Below are positions 1 through 6,066 of a stretch of 27,500 nt of DNA, piece by piece; within the stretch, counting starts at the first letter, position 1, and each line of letters begins with the position of its first letter. Position numbers and translations under genes: made by a program. The DNA comes from Prorocentrum cordatum (Eukaryota > Sar > Dinophyceae > Prorocentrales > Prorocentraceae), in contig CAUYUJ010014767.1 of the NCBI GenBank assembly GCA_963575745.1, forward strand, positions 180,733 through 208,232, written 5' to 3'. Under the pieces are notes generated by a model, which was not told the DNA's origin, did not search any database, and worked only from the letters and a program-made list of their open reading frames with translations.

Positions 1-339
1 ACGATGCTGCTGCTGCTGATGCTGATGATGGTGATGGTGATGATGATGATGCTGATGATGCTGCTGATGCTGATGCTGATGCTGATGATGACGATGATGA
101 TGATGATGCTGCTGATGATGCTGCGATGATGATGATGATGCTGCTGTATGATGATGATGATGATGACGATGATGATGATGATGCTGCCGATGCTGCTGAT
201 GATTGATGGATGATGATGCTGATGATGCTGCTGCTGCTGGTGGTGATGATGATGATGACGATGATGATGATGTTGTTGATGATGATGATTCTGATGCTGA
301 TGATGACGATGATGATGATGATGCCGATGACGATGACGA

Positions 340-373
<34 letters not shown>

Positions 374-442
374 GGTGGTGATGATGATGATGATGATGAT
401 GCTGATGCTGATGCTGCTGCTGCTGATGCTGCTGCTGCTGCA

Positions 443-525
<83 letters not shown>
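1..525. repeat. Compound trinucleotide array, mainly (GAT)n with GCT/GAC/GGT variants
   Basis: The block is built almost wholly of GAT-phase triplets. It is interrupted by GCT and GAC, with short GTT and GGT runs (GGT run near 358-380). From about 442 to 524 it is nearly pure GAT. On the plus strand one phase encodes Asp/Ala runs, another Met/Leu runs, and the third is full of TGA stops, so long open frames here are expected by chance of composition. No flanking coding signal was seen. Confidence 0.95.
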
Positions 526-606
526 GGCGGAGGAGGAGGAGGAGGAGGAGGAAGAGGAGGAAGGAGTTGGGAGGAGGGAAGAGGGAGGAGAGGAGGGAAG
601 AGGGAG
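526..606. repeat. GGA-rich purine tract
   Basis: An almost uninterrupted purine strand of GGA and GGGA units directly follows the GAT array. It is a low-complexity homopurine/homopyrimidine tract. The bases from 607 to about 769 hold no gene I can support. Confidence 0.85.
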
Positions 607-769
607 GGTGAAGGAGGCGGATATCTGGTTTTAGCTTGGCCAGATGTGATTTCGTGTAGCCTGATGTTTTGTTTCATTGGCCATCCCATGTCGGTGTTTT
701 TCCTCCCTTCCCGCCTCCGCCGCCTCCTCCTTCTCCTATCTCCTTCTTCTGGCCCTGTTCCTCCACCTC

Positions 770-833
770 GCCGTCGTCGTGGTCGTCGTCGTCGTCGTCG
801 TCGTCGTCGTGGTCGTCGTGGTCGTCGTCGTCG

Positions 834-864
<31 letters not shown>

Positions 865-982
865 CTTCGTGGTCGTAGTCGTGGTCGTCGTCGTCGTCGT
901 CGTGGTCGTCGTCGTGGTCGTCGTCGTCGTCGTCTTCGTGGTCGTCGTCGTGGTCGTCGTCGTCGTCGTCGTCGTCGTCCAC
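770..982. repeat. (CGT)n/(GTC)n trinucleotide array with GTG interruptions
   Basis: Some 210 bases of CGT triplets, broken by GTG and a few TAC or TTC triplets. Translated frames give Arg, Val or Ser runs on the plus strand and Asp or Thr runs on the minus strand. I treat these as artefacts of the array. Confidence 0.93.
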
Positions 983-1165
983 CTCGTCCTCCCCAGTTTC
1001 CCCCGCACCCTGTATGCATCGCGTGTCGGCCCCTCCTCCTCCCTGGACCACATCTGTTGTCCGTTTCGCCCTCCTCGCCCCTTCTCGCGCTCCTCGCCCT
1101 CCCGCCTTCCTCGCCCTCCTCGCACTTCCCCGTCGCTCTCCCTCCTCCCCTGGCCGCGCCACGAG

Positions 1166-1311
1166 GGGAACCCGGCGACCAGCGCCAAGAGCGAGCTTAA
1201 CTCCACGTGCTCGAAGATCATGCGGCGCGTCATGGAGAAAGGAGACGTGATGTACGAGACGCACACCGTGGAGGGCGGCTACCAGTCCACGGTCATCGTT
1301 TATGTTGGGGG
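1166..1311 (+). CDS. Candidate exon fragment, possible dsRNA-binding-like domain (partial)
   Basis: Unlike its surroundings, this segment reads as balanced protein sequence in the frame starting at 1187 (Lys-Ser-Glu-Leu-Asn...), with RRVMEKGDVMYE, a later GGYQSTV and a GGQ at the end. The spacing of Leu-Asn, Lys-x-Asp, Tyr and Tyr-Gln resembles the N-terminal half of dsRNA-binding-type domains I recall from dinoflagellate proteins; that is a memory-based resemblance, not an alignment. A pyrimidine-rich stretch at about 1117-1155 ending at an AG near 1164 could act as a splice acceptor. No matching downstream exon was identified. It could be a lone decayed exon. Confidence 0.3.
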
Positions 1312-2387
1312 GCAGCCTGTCCTGCCCACGTGCCAGTGGCCAGCCCAGCGGGCGACCAGAGAGCATCCTCCAGGGGCATCGACAGGGGTGGGACTTCATC
1401 CGGGTGGGAAGCGTCGACCCCCACTCGCGCATCCATTGCCGATATAGGGGCCCGACAGCCCACCCCGCCCAGGATCGTGCGGTTTCATTACCGGGCCTAT
1501 CCGCCAGTCTTTCGGCGCGGTGTCGCTGAATGAAGCTCGATGTTTCCCCCCGTGAGCCTCAGCTGGCCCCCCAATCCTCTGCCGCCGCACCCCCACTCTT
1601 GCTGTCTCTTGGCTTGCTGACGGGCTCGTGGCGGCCGTCGGGGGGGGGTGGCTCCTCGGGCCCAGGCCCGTCTCGAGCGCCTCTCTTTCTCCGTGGCAGG
1701 TCTCTGCCGTCCTGGGGCAGTCAAGGGCAGTCCTGGGCCAGCGCCAGGGTGGCGTCGGGTTTGGGACCCTGCTGGGCCACCCTGAAACCTCTCTCCCCTC
1801 GTCCTTCTCTCTCTCTCTCTTTATGCGTGATGCCTTTCACTGTCCTGGTCTACTTCCCGTCCCGCTGCCTCCCACATCCATTTTGCCTTGCGCTCATTTT
1901 GCAGAGCTGGTGAATTTCCCAGTCAGCTTACATGCTTGGCGCTACGGCGCCCCCTCTTCTCCGTCCCTACGTAGGTGGATTTCGCTCTGGTGCGCACGCG
2001 AGCGTGCGTCCGTCCGTCTCCCTATGTCCCTCCTTCATCCCTCGTCTCCTCCACCAGGTGGCACGTTGCACGCACCAGTCCAGAGCTCACTCAGTGCCCG
2101 AGACAGGACACGTACACACAAACGACGGGAGGGGGGCTAACGAAAGCGAGGAGGGAGGCAATCGATCCGCCTGTTTCATCTTTCTCAGCAGAAGGCATGG
2201 CCTTAGAGCACGCAGTTGTTTCGACATCCGGGCTGATCCATCGGAGTTTCACGGCAAAGCACAGCAGGGTTCAGCGCAATTTTTCACCACCCACCAGACC
2301 ACTCAAATCCAACCTGGAGGCCCCAATTTGCCTCCAATTCCCAGTGGTGGGAGGCGCCGGGGAACATTGGAAAACCACATCTGGAAC
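1312..2387. other. Stretch without a recognisable gene
   Basis: GC-rich sequence with several short open frames on both strands, but none shows a recognisable domain or a sensible start. A CT run lies near 1805-1822. A short imperfect inverted repeat (GTTTCATT near 1483 and AATGAAGC near 1528) was seen. Nothing else is supported. Confidence 0.5.
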
Positions 2388-2390
2388 CCG

Positions 2391-2435
2391 CACCCCCCCT
2401 AACCCGAAATTTGGGTCTCCGGGTTAGGTTGGGGT
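2391..2435. repeat. Inverted repeat with C-rich outer stem
   Basis: CCTAACCCG at 2398-2406 pairs exactly with CGGGTTAGG at 2420-2428 around a 13-nt loop. Outside it a C run (2393-2399) can pair with GGGG near 2431-2434. The loop contains a GGGT that could instead pair with ACCC in the stem, so two folds are possible. The telomere-like look of the stem is probably coincidental. Confidence 0.6.
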
Positions 2436-2436
2436 G

Positions 2437-2920
2437 GTCTGGCAGGTAGTTATTTTCACGTTTGTATGGAGTCCTGCCGCGGTGTGGCTAGAGGCGTACC
2501 CAAGAACATACTAATAATCATGATGGTAAGTGTTTCAATAACACGAATACCAAGGAAAACGCACACAAGAAGGCGAGCAGTAGTGCATCTCGCAGTACTG
2601 TGAACAGGAATGCGAGCAGACATATCCCGAAGCCCTCCCCGCCCCCCGCGAGCCCTGGCCGCCTCCTGGACCCTCCGCTCAGGAGCGAATGAAGGACGTA
2701 CACGCACACGAATCCACGCCAGTTTCGAGAGCACGCGTTGCGCAAACAGTCGTACGACGCGGCCAGTCTCGCAGATCGAGGGACCGTGTTCATGTATATA
2801 GAGCCGGGGCCCTGAAGAAGGAACCCTTTTCGTTGGGGAGGGGCTCGGTGTCCCTTGATTGTTCGACAGTTTGCCTTTGCTTTTCCCGAGGCTTTCCACG
2901 GGAAATCGAAGTTCAACTTA
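2437..2920. other. Stretch without a recognisable gene
   Basis: Both strands have open frames of up to about 147 codons (minus strand, 2456-2899), but their composition is not protein-like and no family signature was seen. No ordered repeat was found. Confidence 0.4.
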
Positions 2921-2921
2921 T

Positions 2922-2978
2922 GGGAGGAAGGGGCCCCGGTCTTGTTTAGGGTTCCTTAGGTCCACGCCCCGACTGTAC
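2922..2978 (+). repeat. Direct repeat, copy 1 (~56 bp)
   Basis: This copy matches 3119-3180 closely. Shared pieces in order are GGAG, GGGCCCCG, TTTAGGGTTCCTTAGGTC and ACGCCCCGACTG. The second copy has a few extra bases before TTTAGGG. Start-to-start spacing is about 197 bp. Confidence 0.8.
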
Positions 2979-3085
2979 TCGACGCTCTGGAGCAGACGCC
3001 TCCTCGTCCTGGCCCCGAGGCCCGGGAAGGGCCCCCAGAGGCCGAAAATGGTTGAAAGCCTCCCGCCGTGTCGTCTTCACAGCGC

Positions 3086-3125
3086 GAGGAGGAGGAGGAG
3101 GAGGAGGAGGAGGAGGAGGAGGAGA
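3086..3125. repeat. (GGA)n microsatellite
   Basis: About thirteen GGA units run directly into the second copy of the ~56-bp direct repeat. The complementary CCT array lies about 180 bp downstream. Confidence 0.9.
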
Positions 3126-3180
3126 AAGGGCCCCGTTCCTTACTTTATTTAGGGTTCCTTAGGTCAACGCCCCGACTGCA
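3119..3180 (+). repeat. Direct repeat, copy 2 (~60 bp)
   Basis: Second copy of the segment at 2922-2978, with the same TTTAGGGTTCCTTAGGTC core and ACGCCCCGACTG tail. It differs by a C/A change after AGGTC and a few inserted bases before TTTAGGG. After the shared part the copies diverge completely (TACTCGACG versus CAGCTGGGC). Confidence 0.8.
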
Positions 3181-3302
3181 GCTGGGCGCGCACGTCCTCC
3201 GTGGGCTCCCTAACCCGCTGCTCCCGCCGGCGCCCCCCCACCGTCCCCGAGGTCACCATGCCGAAGCTGCCCAACGAGTGGGGCCAGCAGGCGCTCCCTG
3301 GC

Positions 3303-3384
3303 CCTCCTCCTCCTCCTCCTCCTCCTCCTCCTCCTCCTCCTCCTCTCCTCCTCCTCCTCCTCCTCCTCCTCCTCCTCCTCCTCC
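3303..3384. repeat. (CCT)n/(CTC)n microsatellite
   Basis: Some 80 bases of CCT units with one phase slip near 3345. Just upstream, at about 3257-3302, one plus frame reads as ordinary protein (TMPKLPNEWGQQALPGP) before running into the Pro array. That could be the end of an exon but is too short to call. From 3385 to 3700 I see no supported gene, only very GC-rich sequence. Confidence 0.9.
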
Positions 3385-3701
3385 TACTGCCGTTTCTGCC
3401 GTTTCTCGCTCAGCCAGCGTCTTCTCATGCGCCCGCGTCGCGGAGCGCGCCGCAGCAGCCCACGAGGGCCGTGCGGGCACTCAGACGGCGGCCCCGGGAA
3501 CCCGACCCCGAGGAAGAGAGAGGACCAGGGACCAATGAATACCTCGGAGGAGGGGAGAGGGGCCGGGTTTTTCAAAAAAAAAAGGAGGCTCGACAGGGCC
3601 CTTGGGCGGGCGCCGCCCGCGCCCGCGCCCGCGGGCGTCAGGCAGCACGGCACGGCGCGCGGCCAGGCCGTCGGCCTCTTCGTGGGCCGCCGGCCGCACG
3701 G

Positions 3702-3747
3702 CGGCGGCTGGGTTCCCTTCGGCGCGGAGCGCTGAGCCCAGCCGCCG
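3702..3747. repeat. Hairpin 1 of the constant-loop family
   Basis: CGGCGGCTGGG (3702-3712) pairs perfectly with CCCAGCCGCCG (3737-3747); a 3-nt bulge allows further pairing of CACGG with CCGTG. The apical part, 3715-3734, is CCCTTCGGCGC, four bases, then GCGCTG minus overlap. This 20-base stretch recurs in hairpins 2 and 3 with only three or four changes, while the stem is unrelated to theirs. Confidence 0.8.
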
Positions 3748-3763
3748 TGGAGGGCGGCTCCTA

Positions 3764-3778
3764 GGGACAGGCTGCCCC
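3764..3778. repeat. Small hairpin following hairpin 1
   Basis: GGGACAG, one base, CTGCCCC forms a 7-bp stem with one mismatch. An almost identical small hairpin (GGGGCAG, G, CTGCCCC; 3979-3993) follows hairpin 3, so the pair large hairpin plus small hairpin seems to be a repeated unit. Confidence 0.6.
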
Positions 3779-3785
3779 CCGCCTT

Positions 3786-3828
3786 GGCGACCTCCACCCT
3801 TCGGCGCCGCGCGCTGTGGAGGCTCGCC
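3786..3828. repeat. Hairpin 2 of the constant-loop family
   Basis: GGCGA plus CCTCCAC (3786-3797) pairs with GTGGAGG, one bulged C, and TCGCC (3816-3828). The apical 20 bases at 3797-3816 are the shared CCCTTCGGCGC...GCGCTG sequence; its first C and last G close the stem. The stem is unrelated in sequence to hairpins 1 and 3. Confidence 0.85.
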
Positions 3829-3929
3829 GAGCCGCTCGTGGGCTCCAGCTGGCCTGCACTGGCGGCCGCTCTTTCCAGCTCCTGCCGACACTGGCCGGCT
3901 GGCCTCGGCCCCTCGCATGCCACGCGAGG

Positions 3930-3978
3930 GCGACGGGGATACACCCTTCGGCGCCCTGCGCTGTGTATCCCGCGTCGC
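3930..3978. repeat. Hairpin 3 of the constant-loop family
   Basis: GCGACG plus GGGATACAC at 3930-3944 (nine-base part 3936-3944) pairs with GTGTATCCC and CGTCGC at 3963-3978 with one bulged base, giving a 15-bp stem. The apical 20 bases at 3944-3963 again carry CCCTTCGGCGC...GCGCTG. It is followed at once by the small GGGGCAG/CTGCCCC hairpin (3979-3993). Confidence 0.85.
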
Positions 3979-4009
3979 GGGGCAGGCTGCCCCTTCTTCA
4001 CTCTGCTGG

Positions 4010-4345
4010 ACTCTGTAGTTCTCGAACCTGTGGTACTGCTTGACTCTGTAGTGCGCGAACCTGTGGTACTCGACCCAGTCGTGCTGGTCAAGTGGTACTG
4101 CTTGACTCTGCGGTGCTCGAAACTGTGCTGCTCGCTACAGACGTGCTGGTCAACGTGGTACGGCTTGGCTCCGTGGTTCACGAGCTGTGGTACTCGACTC
4201 AATCATGATGGTCGTCGTAGTACTGCATGAAACTGTGGTGCCAAGCCTGTGGTACTCGACCCAGTCGCGTTGGTTGATGTGGTAGTGCTTGACTCGGTGG
4301 TCCTCGATCCTGTGGTACTCGACTCAGCCGTGCTGGTCGAGGTTG
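4010..4345 (+). repeat. 63-bp minisatellite, block A
   Basis: Degenerate tandem units with anchors of the form GTGCTGGTC at 4081, 4143, about 4204, about 4267 and 4330, giving periods of 61-63 bp. Each unit has three related sub-parts (TGGTACTGCTTGACTCTG; GGTGCTCGAACCTG; TGGTACTCGACCCAGTC). A period near 63 keeps a reading frame on the plus strand (VVLDSVVLEPVVLD-like), which breaks within the block, so I do not call it coding. Confidence 0.85.
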
Positions 4346-4990
4346 ATGGCGGGTGGTGGTGGTGGAGTGGATGGTCGGTTGGGGGGATCCCCAGCCCTTG
4401 TAGTTGCTTGTCGTGCGTGCTGGTTGGTGGGTCGTTGGGAGGTCGGCTTGTTGCTGGTGTTGTGGTATGGGTCGTGGGCGCACTCATGAGGCCTCCATGC
4501 ACCGACTTCAAGTGGGGTTCGTGGCGGCCCCACCTCGTCCCGCTATGGCTAGGGGTCACAGTGCCCTCGGTGGGGGCGAACCCCAGGCCTGGTGCATACT
4601 TCTGTCGGTGTGGGATGTCTCGGCTGCCCTGCGCTTCGCCTATTGGGCGCTCGGGTAGCTCCTCCTCCGCCATGGAGATGGTGGGGGTGGCGAGCTAGGG
4701 CGGACCGCGGGGGCGCAGGTAGTGGACGTCCTACCCCCCCCTGCCCCTCACCATCCCCCCTGGTAGGCGCGGGTAGTACTCGTCCTGCCCCCCCACCCTT
4801 CGAGCCCGTCTCGAAGTTTGATCCATGCCTCACCAGGGCAGCGTTGACTTGTAAAGAGGTGTGGTGGGCCATACAAGGGTTGCGAGTGGTGGTCGATCGG
4901 TGGTGCAGCATGGTCGTAGAGGTCGAATACCGTCTGGCCTGCTGGTAACCACTGAGTTGTATACGTACGATCGCTGCCTGAGTCCATACA
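4346..4990. other. No gene seen; contains a short two-copy tandem repeat
   Basis: Starts with a GGT-rich patch (4350-4366). A two-copy repeat of about 28 bp with period 53 is visible at 4714-4740 and 4767-4794 (GCGCAGGTAGT.. and GCGCGGGTAGT.., each ending in CCCCCCC). No open frame has a recognisable product. Confidence 0.5.
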
Positions 4991-5144
4991 GCAAAACGTA
5001 GCGACTTGTGCCTGGGGTGTTCCCACGCATTCGGGGCTTCCCCAGGACTTGCGTCCTAACGCCTCATGCAAAACTTGGCGACGTTGCCTGAGGTGTTCCA
5101 ACGCATTCGGGGTTTCCTCAGGACTTGAGTCCTGACGCCTTAGT
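4991..5144 (+). repeat. 77-bp tandem duplication with internal palindromes
   Basis: Two adjacent copies begin GCAAAAC at 4991 and 5068 and share GCGAC, GGTGTTCC, ACGCATTCGGGG, CAGGACTTG and GTCCT.ACGCCT. In copy 2, TCAGGACT-TG-AGTCCTGA (5118-5135) is a perfect palindromic hairpin; in copy 1 the matching place keeps only a 5-bp stem (AGGAC/GTCCT). Confidence 0.8.
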
Positions 5145-5149
5145 GCTTG

Positions 5150-5440
5150 TCGTCGAGGACGTCTTCGCCGCGGACAGCCCTATGGTACTCGACATGGTCG
5201 TGCTCGAACCTGTGGTACTCGACATAGTCGTGCTGGTACAAGTGGCCGTGCTTGACTCTGTGGCGCCCGCGCCTGTGGTGTTCGGCACAGTCATACTGGT
5301 CAGCATGGTAGTGCTTGGCTCCGTGGTACACGGACCTATGGTACTCGGCTCCGTCGTGCTGGTCAACGTAGCACTGCTTGCACTGCTGGACTCTATGGTG
5401 CACAAGCCTGTGGTGCTCGAATCATTCTTGCTGGTCGTCT
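5150..5440 (+). repeat. 63-bp minisatellite, block B
   Basis: The same unit as block A. GTGCTGGTC-type anchors fall at 5230, 5293, 5356 and 5429, giving periods of 63, 63 and 73 bp; the last unit has an extra ~10 bases (a second GCACTGCT). One plus frame (from 5125) stays open across the block with Val-Val-Leu-Asp/Glu repeats, as a multiple-of-three period allows. Confidence 0.85.
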
Positions 5441-5561
5441 GCCAAGAAACAACAACATACCATACAATGATAGACTTGACGCTTTGCAATCTTTTGCCCA
5501 GAGAGGATAAATACTCGCATCAGAATCATTACCAGAACAAATGCATAATCGAACCAATAAA

Positions 5562-5655
5562 AATACTCGAGGGGAGGCACGCTCCGTCGCCTTTGAGGGA
5601 TCGTGCCCACCCGTATGGGCGCTACGGGTCCCCCCCCTCGAGAATGGCAAGCCAT
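5562..5655. repeat. Compact multi-stem fold (three-way junction)
   Basis: The outer stem CTCGAGGGG (5566-5574) pairs exactly with CCCCTCGAG (5634-5642). Inside are two hairpins: GGCACG (5576-5581) with CGTGCC (5602-5607), and ACCCGT (5609-5614) with ACGGGT (5624-5629) around a 9-nt loop. A further hairpin, ATGGC-AA-GCCAT, follows at 5644-5655. It has the size of a tRNA-like fold but lacks the conserved tRNA T- and D-arm bases. It could be a structural RNA part or a small foldback element. Confidence 0.6.
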
Positions 5656-5875
5656 CGAAGTCCACGAAAACCCATGCTCGAATATTCACTCAGTCGTGCT
5701 GGTCACGCAAAATACTCAGACAGTAAAGTCAGTAAAATACGCAGTCCCTCCATCACTCAGTCGGTAAAATATTGCAAAATAGTATATCCACTCAGTTCAC
5801 TGGTCGTACTGCAAAATCTGTAATACTGCAAAATAGTAGTCCACTCACGACTCAGTTGTGCAGGACAACGTGATA
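5656..5875. other. A/T-richer spacer with short GCAAAATA-type repeats
   Basis: Less GC-rich than its neighbours. The words GCAAAATA, ACTCAGTC and TCCACTCA recur irregularly, and parts echo the minisatellite (CAGTCGTGCTGGTCA at 5692-5706). No gene is supported. Confidence 0.5.
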
Positions 5876-5990
5876 CTGCCTGAACCTGTGGGCCCGAACC
5901 TGTGGTGCTCGACCCAGTCGTGCTGGTCGACGTAGTGCTGCGCGAATCTGTGGTGCTCGAAACTTATGGTACTGGTCTTGTGCTGGTCGG
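5876..5990 (+). repeat. 63-bp minisatellite, block C, at the 3' side of the retrotransposon
   Basis: Two units with GTGCTGGTC anchors at about 5920 and 5980 (60 bp apart), preceded by a partial unit. It lies about 80 bp beyond the stop codon of the last retrotransposon ORF, so it is either the insertion site or part of the element's 3' untranslated region. Confidence 0.75.
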
Positions 5991-6066
5991 TGAGGCATGT
6001 CGGCAAGGCACAAGGCGGGGTGGGAGGCCAGAATGGGGCATGGTCGGGTGGGGGGGTGAGTTGCTG
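5991..6066 (-). other. Probable 3' untranslated region of the retrotransposon
   Basis: Short G-rich (plus-strand) sequence between the stop codon of the last ORF (TAG at 6069-6067) and minisatellite block C. No tail or structured 3' stem-loop was recognised. Confidence 0.4.

Noticed and set aside
2945-3155. Telomere repeat (TTTAGGG)
   Set aside because: Only single TTTAGGG words within a duplicated segment, with no tandem run.
3253-3480. Poly-Gly/Glu or poly-Pro protein across the CCT array
   Set aside because: Explained by the microsatellite; the neighbouring non-repeat part is too short to support a gene.
5566-5642. tRNA gene
   Set aside because: It has cloverleaf-like size and stems, but no GTTCRA-type T-loop, no D-arm consensus and no plausible anticodon arm.
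4010-5990. CRISPR-like array
   Set aside because: Units are degenerate ~63-bp tandem repeats with no constant repeat and unique spacer pattern, and the window is eukaryotic.
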